Below are positions 9,710 to 18,375 of a stretch of DNA of 64,000 nucleotides, in pieces. The notes below the pieces were generated by a model. That model was given only the letters and a program-made list of their open reading frames with translations. It was not told where the DNA came from and did no database searches. Positions within the stretch are counted from its first letter, which is position 1. Each line of letters begins with the position of its first letter. Both the position numbers and the translations under genes were made by a program. Origin of the DNA: Maridesulfovibrio sp. (GTDB taxonomy: Bacteria > Desulfobacterota > Desulfovibrionia > Desulfovibrionales > Desulfovibrionaceae); assembly GCF_963676065.1 (NCBI RefSeq), contig NZ_OY780933.1, positions 2,582,122-2,646,121 of the forward strand. The letters are read 5' to 3'.

Positions 9710-10870
9710 CTACTCACCGGTTCCGGTTTTGGAAGAAGTTCCGTTGGCGGCATTTTTTACGACTATTGCAGCGCCGGGATAAAGCCGAAGCTGGCCGTCG
9801 GTAACTATGGTTTCCTGATCCTTCAGCCCCTTACTTATCAAATCAAGTTTTGAGGATCTGCGTTCAACTGTTACAGGGCGCATTTGCACGGTGTTATTGC
9901 TGTGGGCGATCCATACAAATTTCCCTTTCGGCCCGGTGCATGTGGCCTGCATGGGGATGCGGATAATCTTCTCGTCATAAAGTTTCAGCCTTATTTCTAC
10001 GTAATTTCCGGGCCAGAGTACCTTATGACTGTTGTCAAAGCGTCCCTGCATCCAGACTGTACCGGTTGATGTATCCACGTTGTTGTCGATGAAAGTCAGC
10101 CTGCCGATTTCAGGTTCACTGCGTCCTTCGGTGATGGCCAGGACCTCAAGGGTCTTGTTGGCTGAATATTTTTGCACTTCGGGCAGATATTTTTGCGGAA
10201 GATAGAAATCAACCGCAATGGGGGAAATTTTATTGATGACCACAAGCTCGTCTTTATTTTCTTCGATGAGATTTCCTTCGGTGGGATGAACATATCCGGC
10301 GAGCCCGTCGATTGGGGTGCGTATGAAACAGTATTTCAAATCGTTTCTGGCATCATGGAGCTTGGCCTGAGTAACCGCGATTGAATCACTGGCGGTTTTC
10401 ATATCAAGCCGTTTCTCTTCATAGTTTTCTTCACTTACGACTTTACGGCGAACGAGATCCCGGTAACGGTTGTAATCTTTTTTTGCCTGATCATATTTGG
10501 TAATGTCCGAAGCCAGCTCTGCCTTGAGCTGACGGATGGATGCTTCGTAAGGGGAAGGGTCCATGGTGAAGAGCTGCTGACCGGCGGTGACATATTCTCC
10601 ATCTTTAATGAATACCTTACTGAGATAGCCGGTAACTCTTGAACGGACGGTTATTGTATCAATGGCTTTTACCGTGCCGATGGCCGTGAGGTAGTAGGGG
10701 GTGTCTTTAAGCTCAGCTTTTGCGGTTGTCACCGGGGCAGGTGGGCGTCCTTTAGCTGCCTGCTTTTTATGATCGCAGGCGGAGATTGTGAACAATGTGC
10801 AAATGACAATTACTATAGATGATATACGGACTGTAAAATTATGTAGGGCGAAGCTGTAATTGCGGGACAT
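9710..10870 (-). CDS. RND periplasmic adaptor (membrane fusion protein), lipoprotein
   Basis: The 386-residue product starts with a signal peptide ending in a lipobox (TISAC, Cys32), then the biotinyl-lipoyl-like region (VTGYLSKVFIKDGEYV), an alpha-hairpin and beta-barrel domains ending at AAIVVKN. It is the HlyD/MdtA-type adaptor that links the RND pump to an outer-membrane channel. AAGGAG lies upstream of the ATG at 10870. It is the first gene of a two-gene minus-strand operon. Confidence 0.9.
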   Translation of the reverse strand: MSRNYSFALHNFTVRISSIVIVICTLFTISACDHKKQAAKGRPPAPVTTAKAELKDTPYYLTAIGTVKAIDTITVRSRVTGYLSKVFIKDGEYVTAGQQLFTMDPSPYEASIRQLKAELASDITKYDQAKKDYNRYRDLVRRKVVSEENYEEKRLDMKTASDSIAVTQAKLHDARNDLKYCFIRTPIDGLAGYVHPTEGNLIEENKDELVVINKISPIAVDFYLPQKYLPEVQKYSANKTLEVLAITEGRSEPEIGRLTFIDNNVDTSTGTVWMQGRFDNSHKVLWPGNYVEIRLKLYDEKIIRIPMQATCTGPKGKFVWIAHSNNTVQMRPVTVERRSSKLDLISKGLKDQETIVTDGQLRLYPGAAIVVKNAANGTSSKTGTGE

Positions 10871-11102
10871 TGGTAAAATCTCCTTATTGCTGAAAATATA
10901 AACCTAACCTATCTTAATTTGTTCTTGATTTGAAGCAGATGAAGGTTAAATATTCGCTGTTATAAAAAGACATGAGTGAATTTATTTGTATAATCACTTG
11001 ATCTTTAGGCGTTTCACATGCAAGAAGAAACAGATTTTGTGACTGAAGTTACAATGTTTAATACGACACTAAGAAAAAAATATTTAGCTCTTTTTTATAT
11101 AT

Positions 11103-12905
11103 ATGACTACAGCAAATACTGTAAAAATTGACTATGTCGACGGTGTTCGTTTCAGAAGGGGAGTTGTGGCGGCGGCCAGCAGGTTGATCGCTAATTCTCC
11201 GCATCTTGATGCGATCAATGTTTTTCCGGTTCCTGATGGGGATACCGGAGCCAATATGGCCGGAACCATGCGCAGCATTGTGAGCTCCACCGGTAAATCC
11301 GTGGAACGCTCCATTGAAAAGATGACCGCACTCATCGCGGAATCAGCTCTTGACGGTGCCAAAGGTAACTCCGGGGCTATTCTGGCCCAGTTTCTCTGCG
11401 GTTTCGCGGAAGGGGTGAAGGATATGCCCAAGCTCAGTCCTTCAGATTTTGCGAAAGCCGCATCAATGGCCGCTAAGCGGTCCTGCGAGGCTATTTCTGA
11501 GCCGAAAGACGGTACTATTCTCAGCGTTATTCGTGACTGGGCTGCTCATCTGCACGCTAACGGCGACAGTTACCGGGACTTTCATCATTTGCTTTCCGAC
11601 TCTCTCGAGTATGCGCGAAATTCTGCCAAATGTACTACAGAGAAACTGGCTGAACTTAGGGCTGCCGGAGTTGTGGATGCAGGAGCGCAAGGGTTTGTTT
11701 ATCTTTTGGAAGGTATTGTTGACCTTTTGGAAAATGGGAAAATTGAGAAATCTTTTCTCCCTGATTCCCGTAACTCAAAATCCTTTATCAACGTACAGGA
11801 TAAGGTCGCAGTCGAATCCCTCGATTTTCGCTTTTGCACTGAATTTCTTCTCAAAGGTGAAAATATTGACCGCGAAGCCATACGCGAAGCTATTTGTGAA
11901 ATGGGGGACAGCTTGATCGTGGCCGGAACTCTCGGTTCGGTTAAGATCCACATTCATACGAATGAGCCGGATGCCGTTGAAAATATTGTTAGCGGTTATG
12001 GCGAAGTAGTTAAGCGTAAGGTGGACGATATGCTGATCCAGCATAAGCGTCTCCTTGCCGATGACCGTACGGTCGGTATACTAACTGACAGTACCTGCGA
12101 TCTGCCTGATGAAATGCTGGCAGAATATGATATCCGCGTAGTTCCCATGCGGCTTACCATCGATGAACATGAGTACATTGACCGGGTAACTCTCAGCTCC
12201 AGTGAATTTTATAAGATTCTTCCCGAAGCCGAGCGGGCTCTTTCTTCCCAGCCGTCTCCCGGTGATATGAAACGGGCTTATGCCAAGGTTTCATCTGATT
12301 ATGAAGATGTTGTTTCATTGCATATCGCCAAAGTGCTCAGCGGTACTTTTCAAAATGCTCTGACCGTGAGCAATCCTTTCAATAATGTTTCACCTATCGA
12401 CAGTAAAATGCTTTCAGGCGGTCTCGGGCTGTCTGTTCTTGAAGCCGCCCGTGCGGCAAAGAACGGTGCAACTGTCGCAGAAGTGCGCAGGATTGCTGAT
12501 CGTGCCGTGGGGAACGTCAAGATTTTCGTAACTATTGACTGCCTTGATTATGCCGTCCGGGGCGGGCGTTTGAGTAAGGGGCAGGGTATTATCGCCAAGG
12601 CCCTGAATATCAAACCTATCCTGCAGTTTGCCGGAGAGGGACAGCCCAAGGTTGTAGCCAAGTCTTTCGGCGTAAAACGGCAGGAAAATGCTCTCATCAG
12701 ACTAGTTAAGGATAATGCTTACGGGCGTGGCAACTTCAGGTATGCCATTACTCATGCCGATGCACCTGAGACAGCAGAAAAAATCAGAAAAATCCTAAAA
12801 GCTGAATTCGGTGCTGATCCGGAGTTTGTTGTTGAAGCCTCACCTGTATTGGGAATTCACAGCGGCCCCGGAGCATGTGCGGTCGCGTTTATCACAGACG
12901 AATAA
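11103..12905 (+). CDS. Fused DhaL-DegV protein (FakA-FakB type fatty acid kinase)
   Basis: The 600-residue product joins an N-terminal DhaL/DAK2 kinase domain (about 10-210, metal-binding DGDTGANM at 45-52), a FakA-type middle domain (about 240-315, KIHIHTNEP) and a complete DegV/EDD fatty-acid-binding domain (about 320-600: LTDSTCDLP, SSQPSPGD, LSGTFQNA, GIHSGPGA). In Firmicutes, FakA and FakB are separate proteins that phosphorylate free fatty acids; here both are one chain. No Shine-Dalgarno precedes the ATG. A possible promoter (TTGTGA, 16 bases, TAATAC at 11059) would give a leader of about 35 bases. A terminator follows. Confidence 0.85.
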   Translation: MTTANTVKIDYVDGVRFRRGVVAAASRLIANSPHLDAINVFPVPDGDTGANMAGTMRSIVSSTGKSVERSIEKMTALIAESALDGAKGNSGAILAQFLCGFAEGVKDMPKLSPSDFAKAASMAAKRSCEAISEPKDGTILSVIRDWAAHLHANGDSYRDFHHLLSDSLEYARNSAKCTTEKLAELRAAGVVDAGAQGFVYLLEGIVDLLENGKIEKSFLPDSRNSKSFINVQDKVAVESLDFRFCTEFLLKGENIDREAIREAICEMGDSLIVAGTLGSVKIHIHTNEPDAVENIVSGYGEVVKRKVDDMLIQHKRLLADDRTVGILTDSTCDLPDEMLAEYDIRVVPMRLTIDEHEYIDRVTLSSSEFYKILPEAERALSSQPSPGDMKRAYAKVSSDYEDVVSLHIAKVLSGTFQNALTVSNPFNNVSPIDSKMLSGGLGLSVLEAARAAKNGATVAEVRRIADRAVGNVKIFVTIDCLDYAVRGGRLSKGQGIIAKALNIKPILQFAGEGQPKVVAKSFGVKRQENALIRLVKDNAYGRGNFRYAITHADAPETAEKIRKILKAEFGADPEFVVEASPVLGIHSGPGACAVAFITDE

Positions 12906-12934
12906 GTTGCTTTAAAGATATATCGACTCTCCAA

Positions 12935-12967
12935 AGGGAGCAGGCTTTTCGCCTGCTCCCTTTTTTT
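12935..12967 (+). terminator. Terminator after the DhaL-DegV gene
   Basis: A perfect 10-bp stem (12936-12945 with 12951-12960) is followed by seven T residues. Confidence 0.9.
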
Positions 12968-13196
12968 GCACGATCTCAAAGTTAACATATGTGCTATTTT
13001 ATTTGTAGATTGCTCAATCAATCAGAATTTAACAACAATGATAAAAAATAATAATTGGGGTGCTATTCAGCCGTTAGATAGATACTTTAAGCTGGATTTT
13101 TTGAAGGACCTTTCGTTTGGTCAAATTATAGAATCAAGCTAACCGGCGCTCTTTGGAGCCATTTTACGCCATTACTTAAGAATCTTTGCGCGAAAT

Positions 13197-13222
13197 AAAT
13201 ATTTTAAAAAACAAAAATATTT
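13197..13222. repeat. AT-rich inverted repeat in a 640-base gene-poor stretch
   Basis: The arms AAATATTTT and AAAATATTT face each other across a short A-rich loop. The surrounding stretch (12968-13440) is very AT-rich and holds no convincing gene. The only ORF of note is 34 codons at 13038 without a ribosome-binding site. The region may be an upstream activating stretch or a binding site for nucleoid proteins. Confidence 0.3.
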
Positions 13223-13442
13223 TTAAACGTAAATTTTTCCGAAAATTATTTTTCTTTTTTGTATATTTATTTCACACTCGTCGTCAGAAATGATATGTTC
13301 ATTAATGAACGTTTAATGCCCGTATTTCGGGCAAAAGACTAAATCTGCAGTTTTGGTCCGGTGCTGACTCAAACGGGTATTTTTGCATAGTCGGTAATTC
13401 AATTGGTTAATTGTACATAAATGGAAAAACGCTGTTAATTTC

Positions 13443-13470
13443 TTGACTTTTCTTCATTCTAAGCTATAAA
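13443..13470 (+). promoter_or_regulatory. Promoter of the polar amino-acid ABC transporter operon
   Basis: TTGACT (13443-13448) and TATAAA (13465-13470) are separated by 16 bases. This predicts a start near 13477 and a leader of about 130 bases. The leader carries a run of seven T (about 13549-13555) behind a weak GCAA/TTGC stem. Confidence 0.55.
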
Positions 13471-13608
13471 AGTCACTCAATCCTGAATTCCGAGCGATTT
13501 TAAAACAAGCTTGAAGAATGGCAGTCGCAATCACGAGTTTGCACGTTTTTTTATTGATGCGGCCGCTTCTGAACTTATAAACGGTACGGGTGTTTGGAGT
13601 TAAGAATT

Positions 13609-14337
13609 ATGGCGATGATTGAAATTAAGAATCTCCACAAGTGGTACGGGGATTTCCATGTTTTAAAAGGAATCAATGATCATGTGGACAAAGGGGAAGT
13701 GCTTGTTATCTGCGGGCCTAGCGGTTCCGGTAAAAGTACTTTTATCCGTTGTATCAACAGACTCGAAGATTACCAGAAAGGTACAATCACTTTTGATGAT
13801 AAAGACATTCTTGACAAGAGTGTAAATATTAATGACCTGCGGGCGGAAATCGGAATTGTTTTCCAGCAGTTCAACCTCTATCCCCATCTGACCGTTCTGG
13901 AGAATGTAACCCTCGCCCCGCTGAAAGTGCGCAATGTTCCTAAGGCGGAAGCCGAGGAAACAGCTCTTTATCTTCTTGAAAGGGTAGGGATTCATGATCA
14001 GGCTCATAAGTACCCCGCAGAACTTTCCGGCGGACAGCAGCAGCGTGTAGCCATCGCAAGGGCTCTGGCTATGAAGCCCAAAGCGATGCTTTTTGATGAA
14101 CCCACTTCCGCGCTGGACCCGGAAATGATCAACGAAGTTCTTAACGTAATGAAAGACCTTGCCCATGAAGGCATGACTATGCTGTGCGTGACCCACGAAA
14201 TGGGCTTTGCTCGTGAAGTGGCCGACCGCGTTATTTTTATGGATGGCGGTGAAGTTATTGAACAGGCTCCTCCTGAGGAGTTTTTCAGTAACCCCAAACA
14301 TGAAAGAGCTAAAATGTTTTTGAAGGAGATTTTGTAG
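13609..14337 (+). CDS. Polar amino-acid ABC transporter ATPase (GlnQ-like)
   Basis: The 242-residue ATPase has Walker [10 protein letters not shown], the Q-loop in FQQFNLYPH, signature [15 protein letters not shown] and Walker [12 protein letters not shown]. It belongs to the GlnQ/HisP subgroup that powers polar amino-acid import at the inner membrane. The start at 13609 is preferred because GGAG lies 9 bases upstream; the frame is open from 13594. It leads an operon with a binding protein and two permeases. Confidence 0.93.
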   Translation: MAMIEIKNLHKWYGDFHVLKGINDHVDKGEVLVICGPSGSGKSTFIRCINRLEDYQKGTITFDDKDILDKSVNINDLRAEIGIVFQQFNLYPHLTVLENVTLAPLKVRNVPKAEAEETALYLLERVGIHDQAHKYPAELSGGQQQRVAIARALAMKPKAMLFDEPTSALDPEMINEVLNVMKDLAHEGMTMLCVTHEMGFAREVADRVIFMDGGEVIEQAPPEEFFSNPKHERAKMFLKEIL

Positions 14338-14395
14338 CTGCCGGTAATATTGGCGGTATTGGTAGGTAACCTTAAAATTTCTCAGGAGGACCCTG

Positions 14396-15211
14396 ATGAG
14401 AAGACTCTCAATTATTGTTGCTATGGTTTTGGCTATGGCTCTTTGCGCATCTGTTGCAATGGCTGACAGACTGCAGGAAGTTAAAGCCCGCGGTGTTCTG
14501 GTTTGCGGTGTTAAAGACGCTGTTGTTCCTTTCGGTTACATTGACGAAGATAGCAAAAAGCTTGTCGGACTTGATATCGACATCTGCAAATACATCGCTC
14601 AGGAAATGGGCGTAAAGGCAGAATTCAAGCCTGTTACTTCCGCTACCCGTATCCCCATGGTTGTTCAGGGTTCCATCGACCTCGCTGCGGCTACTATGAC
14701 TCACAAAATTGCCCGTGACGATACCATTGACTTTTCCATCACTTACTTCATGGACGGTCAGAAACTGCTCGTTAAAAAAGGTTCCGGCATCAAATCCGCC
14801 GCTGACCTGAAAGGCAAAAAAGTGGGTACTGCAAAAGGTTCTACTTCCGAGCAGAACATTCTGGCTGTACAGCCTGATTGTAAAGTCCTTTCCTTCGAAG
14901 GTTACCCTCAGGCAATGCTTGCTCTGAAACAGGGTAAGGTTAAAGCCGTTACTACCGACTCCACCATCCTTCTCGGTCTGAAAAACTCCGACCCCAATCC
15001 TGATAAATGGGAAATCGTTGGTGGGTTCATCTCCCCCGAGCCTTACGGTATCGGTCTGCCTGAGAATGAGTCCAACTTCCGCGATGCAGTTAACAATGCT
15101 TTGATCAAAATGTGGAAGAGCGGCGCTTACAAAAAAGCGTATAATAAATGGTTCGGTCCTGATACCAAGTACTACCTGCCTTTGACCTGGGACATGGAAG
15201 TGTGGCCGTAA
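14396..15211 (+). CDS. Periplasmic amino-acid-binding protein (SBP family 3)
   Basis: The 271-residue product has a classical signal peptide cleaved after CASVAMA (about residue 23) and a family 3 solute-binding fold (VLVCGVKDAVVPFGYID, DLDIC-type hinge, PEPYGIGLP near the end). It delivers a polar amino acid to the two permeases encoded next. CAGGAGG lies before the ATG. The specificity (glutamate, glutamine or other) cannot be fixed from sequence alone. Confidence 0.92.
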   Translation: MRRLSIIVAMVLAMALCASVAMADRLQEVKARGVLVCGVKDAVVPFGYIDEDSKKLVGLDIDICKYIAQEMGVKAEFKPVTSATRIPMVVQGSIDLAAATMTHKIARDDTIDFSITYFMDGQKLLVKKGSGIKSAADLKGKKVGTAKGSTSEQNILAVQPDCKVLSFEGYPQAMLALKQGKVKAVTTDSTILLGLKNSDPNPDKWEIVGGFISPEPYGIGLPENESNFRDAVNNALIKMWKSGAYKKAYNKWFGPDTKYYLPLTWDMEVWP

Positions 15212-15245
15212 GCCGACTGTCTGAGGTTTAGCTTTGTAAGATAAC

Positions 15246-15273
15246 GGAAAGGCCGTGCATGCGCGGCCTTTCC
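15246..15273 (+). other. Intercistronic stem-loop after the binding-protein gene
   Basis: A 10-bp GC-rich stem (GGAAAGGCCG type arm at 15246-15255 with its complement ending near 15273) encloses a 6-8 base loop. No T run follows. Such stem-loops after binding-protein genes often keep that mRNA segment stable and more abundant than the permease part. It also argues against a permease start inside it. Confidence 0.65.
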
Positions 15274-15293
15274 GAAAACAACGGATAGAAGTT

Positions 15294-15995
15294 TTGAATT
15301 ATCAGTTTGATTGGAATCTGGTTCTCAGCGGACAATACGGTCAGTGGATTATTGACGGGGTTAAAGTTACCCTGCAGCTTTCTGCCATCTCCATCGTATT
15401 TACCCTGCTTCTAGGAACGATTATCGCTGTCATGCGTATGTCAAAGTTCAAACCATTTGAATGGTTCAGCTTTGCATTTGTGGAGTTTTTTCGTAACACT
15501 CCTTTGTTGATTCAGATATTTTTTTGGTATTTCGGTTCGTATTCCATCCTGCCTGACGGAGTTAATGAATGGCTTTACGACCATGATTTTGAATTTGCGG
15601 CCGGGGTAATTTCCCTGACTGTTTATACCGCCGCATTTGTGGCAGAAGAAATCAGGGCCGGGATCAATTCTATCCCCAAGAACCAGTTGGAAGCATCCCG
15701 CGCGACCGGGCTTTCCTTTCTGCAGGCCTATCGCTTTGTTATTCTCCCGCAGGCTTTCAGAATCATTATACCGCCACTTATTTCACAGTCGCTGAACCTT
15801 ATTAAAAACTCGTCGCTGGTCATGACTATCGGTGTTATGGATCTCACCTACATGGCCCGCCAGATCGAATCCTATACGTTTCACGGATTCGAGGCTTTTA
15901 CCGTGGCGACCGTAATCTATCTGTGTATTTCGCTGATCGTGTCACTCATGATCAATATGTATAATAAGCATTTCCTGCTGCAAATTAAATACTAG
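15294..15995 (+). CDS. Polar amino-acid ABC transporter permease 1
   Basis: The TTG at 15294 gives 233 residues beginning NYQFDWNLVLSGQYG. The frame is open from 15255, but that segment lies in the stem-loop. The product has about five membrane helices and the EAA loop typical of HisM/GlnP permeases (EASRATGLSFLQAYRFVILPQAFR). It pairs with the second permease to form the transmembrane channel of the ABC importer. The start codon choice is moderately certain because the ribosome-binding site is weak. Confidence 0.88.
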   Translation: MNYQFDWNLVLSGQYGQWIIDGVKVTLQLSAISIVFTLLLGTIIAVMRMSKFKPFEWFSFAFVEFFRNTPLLIQIFFWYFGSYSILPDGVNEWLYDHDFEFAAGVISLTVYTAAFVAEEIRAGINSIPKNQLEASRATGLSFLQAYRFVILPQAFRIIIPPLISQSLNLIKNSSLVMTIGVMDLTYMARQIESYTFHGFEAFTVATVIYLCISLIVSLMINMYNKHFLLQIKY

Positions 15996-16007
15996 GAGTG
16001 GCGTCTC

Positions 16008-16703
16008 GTGCAATGGGATGTAGTTTGGAACAACTTTGATTATTTTCTTTGGGGCGCCTTTCCTGATGGACCCATCGGCGGTCTTGCGGCCAGTATTATT
16101 CTGGCTTTGCTTGGTATCTTCGGTGCTTTTTGGATTGGCCTTGCTGCCGGATTGATGCGTCTTTCCCGCAACATGTTTGTCAAGTCTGTGTCCGTTGTCT
16201 ATATTGAAGTAATACGCGGTGTACCACTGCTTATGCTTATTTTCTGGTTCTACTTTCTGGCCCCTGTTGTGCTTGGTGAACCCCTGCCGGAATTTCACTG
16301 TGCTTTGATTGCTTTTATCGTTTTTACCGGTGCTTATATCGGAGAAATCGTTAAAGCCGGGGTTATCGCCCTGCCCAGAGGGCAGATGGAAGCAGCCAGA
16401 GGAACCGGACTTTCTCATGTTCAGGCCATGCGCTATGTCATTTTGCCGCAGGCTTTGCGTAACATGATTCCGTCCTTTGTTAACCAGTTCGTATCCCTTA
16501 CCAAGGATACCTCGCTGGCTTATATTATCGGAGTGAATGAGCTCACCCGTACGGCCACACAGGTTAATAACAGAACCCTTTCCGCACCTACGGAAATTTT
16601 TATCACCATCGCGCTCCTTTATTTCGTCGTTTGCTATGTTCTGACATGGACAAGTCGCCGTATGGAAGCGCACATGGCAAAATATCAGGCCAGAGACCGC
16701 TAA
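16008..16703 (+). CDS. Polar amino-acid ABC transporter permease 2
   Basis: The 231-residue product starts at GTG 16008 with AGGAG overlapping the upstream stop. It has an EAA loop (EAARGTGLSHVQAMRYVILPQALRN) and several membrane helices. It is the second half of the HisMQ-type channel. The two permeases are alike but clearly distinct. A terminator follows at 16729. Confidence 0.9.
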   Translation: MQWDVVWNNFDYFLWGAFPDGPIGGLAASIILALLGIFGAFWIGLAAGLMRLSRNMFVKSVSVVYIEVIRGVPLLMLIFWFYFLAPVVLGEPLPEFHCALIAFIVFTGAYIGEIVKAGVIALPRGQMEAARGTGLSHVQAMRYVILPQALRNMIPSFVNQFVSLTKDTSLAYIIGVNELTRTATQVNNRTLSAPTEIFITIALLYFVVCYVLTWTSRRMEAHMAKYQARDR

Positions 16704-16728
16704 ATATATTAATTTTATTTGTGTTTTT

Positions 16729-16757
16729 AACCCCTGCTTTTCGGAGTAGGGGTTTTT
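16729..16757 (+). terminator. Terminator after the polar amino-acid ABC operon
   Basis: An AACCCCT / AGGGGTT stem is followed by TTTTTC. It lies 26 bases after the permease stop. Confidence 0.75.
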
Positions 16758-16899
16758 CTTTTTAAAGTTACTGAACTTTATTTTGACCCAACTTTTATAA
16801 TCGCTTACTATCATTCTAGTGGAGAGTGTGCTCTTGTGTCGGAACGGTAAATTATCGTATCTGACGTACGATCATTTATAATTTATCCGGGAGGCGGAC

Positions 16900-17553
16900 A
16901 TGGACAAAATAGACAAAATTGCTTCTTATATTGACCACACTTTATTAAGTGTATCAGCAGTTCCTGCGGATATCGAGAAACTGTGCCGGGAGGCGGTTGA
17001 GAACGATTTTGCTTCTGTTTGCGTTCATCCTTCGCATATTGCCCGTGCAGTGACTCTGCTCGCGGATGAAAAGCCCATTGTCTGTTCAGTGATAGGTTTT
17101 CCTTCAGGGTCCACTCTTTCAGAAGTAAAGATGATTGAAGCTATGCGTGCCGTTGAAAAAGGAGCTCAAGAGCTGGATATGGTGGTCAATATCGGTGCCT
17201 TAAAAGCAGGTGACCGTAATAAGTTCCTTCATGATATTTTTATGACAGTTGAAGGAGCCGGAGGTGTTCCGGTCAAAGCGATAATCGAAACCGGCTTGTT
17301 GAATGATGATCAAAAAAAGCTGGCTTGCGACCTGGCGGTGACAGCAGGTGCATCATTTGTTAAAACCTGCACCGGATTTGCTCCGGGATGTGCTTGCGTT
17401 GATGACATAAAACTCATGCGTTCAGTTGTGGGGGATGACATCGGTGTCAAGGCCAGCGGAGGCATCAAGACCTACAGTCATGCTCAGGAGCTTATACAGG
17501 CTGGTGCCAGCAGGCTTGGCACTTCGTCTTCTCTTACCGTTATAAGGAGATAG
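16900..17553 (+). CDS. deoC: Deoxyribose-phosphate aldolase
   Basis: The 217-residue TIM-barrel enzyme of the short bacterial DeoC type splits 2-deoxyribose 5-phosphate into glyceraldehyde 3-phosphate and acetaldehyde. The Schiff-base lysine is K155 in FVKTCTGF and the second lysine is K184 in GVKASGGIKT. GGGAGGCGG lies before the ATG. The gene is followed 3 bases later by cbiC with a shared ribosome-binding site region, an uncommon pairing. Confidence 0.93.
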   Translation: MDKIDKIASYIDHTLLSVSAVPADIEKLCREAVENDFASVCVHPSHIARAVTLLADEKPIVCSVIGFPSGSTLSEVKMIEAMRAVEKGAQELDMVVNIGALKAGDRNKFLHDIFMTVEGAGGVPVKAIIETGLLNDDQKKLACDLAVTAGASFVKTCTGFAPGCACVDDIKLMRSVVGDDIGVKASGGIKTYSHAQELIQAGASRLGTSSSLTVIRR

Positions 17554-17556
17554 TTT

Positions 17557-18231
17557 TTGTCCGGGAAAGTTAAACTCATAGCCGTGGATAAGCCCGGCGA
17601 TATTGAAAGAAAGTCGTTTGAAATTATTGATTCAGAAGTCCCGGAACCCCGCAGGTTTGACGGTATTGAATGGCAGATAGTAAGACGCATGGTTCATACC
17701 ACTGCTGATTTTCAACTTATAGATCTGGTGCGTTTCCATCCGGATGCAGTTGCTTCCGGGATTGATGCGCTGCGATCCGGCTGTACCATTGCTACAGATA
17801 CGGAAATGGCTCGCTGTGGAATTCCTTTACGCAGAATGACTCCACTAAAGTGCAGTGTGAGTTGCCTGATGAATGATCATAGTGTCATTCTTTCGGCAAA
17901 GAAGAACTCTACAACAAGGGCTCATGCAGCTATGGAACTTGCTGCCGATAGCTTGCATCCTGAAATTCATGTAATTGGTAACGCTCCTACAGCTTTGATA
18001 CGTCTGGTGAATATGGTGCAAGAGGGCAGGATGGCACCTCCTGCGCTTGTTGTTGGGATGCCTGTAGGGTTCGTGAATGCTGCTGAATCTAAATCCATGC
18101 TGATGGATAGCGGTAAGATTCCTTATATAGCAATTGAAGGACGTAAAGGCGGATCTGCACTAGCTGCATGTGTGATAAACGCATTGGCTGAGGTTGTTCT
18201 TGCCGAACGGGATCTTTCCGGGGACATCTGA
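17557..18231 (+). CDS. cbiC: Precorrin-8X methylmutase (CbiC/CobH)
   Basis: The 224-residue product matches the CbiC/CobH family, which moves a methyl group in the corrin ring to form cobyrinate or hydrogenobyrinate. The catalytic histidine is H47 in MVHTTADF, and the C-terminal EGRKGGSALAA motif is present. It starts at TTG 17557 with AAGGAG 7 bases upstream, directly after deoC. Other corrinoid genes are not nearby, so this step is encoded away from the rest of the pathway. Confidence 0.92.
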   Translation: MSGKVKLIAVDKPGDIERKSFEIIDSEVPEPRRFDGIEWQIVRRMVHTTADFQLIDLVRFHPDAVASGIDALRSGCTIATDTEMARCGIPLRRMTPLKCSVSCLMNDHSVILSAKKNSTTRAHAAMELAADSLHPEIHVIGNAPTALIRLVNMVQEGRMAPPALVVGMPVGFVNAAESKSMLMDSGKIPYIAIEGRKGGSALAACVINALAEVVLAERDLSGDI

Positions 18232-18375
18232 CATTTATAATTCTGTTTGTCGTATGCGCTTTTCGTTGCGTAAAATATTATTAATAATAGACTTTAATTG
18301 ATAATTATGGGAACACAATTGCAAATTAGAATGTTTGTTTTTAAATTAAGAATGCTAGTCTCGGTACTGTAGAGT

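Noticed and set aside
13038-13142. 34-codon ORF (MIKNNNWGAIQPL...) in the gene-poor region
   Set aside because: It has no ribosome-binding site, no recognisable motif, and lies in AT-rich DNA where such ORFs are expected by chance.
15942-16814. 290-codon minus-strand ORF opposite the second polar amino-acid permease
   Set aside because: It is an antisense shadow of a conserved permease gene with no motif or ribosome-binding site.
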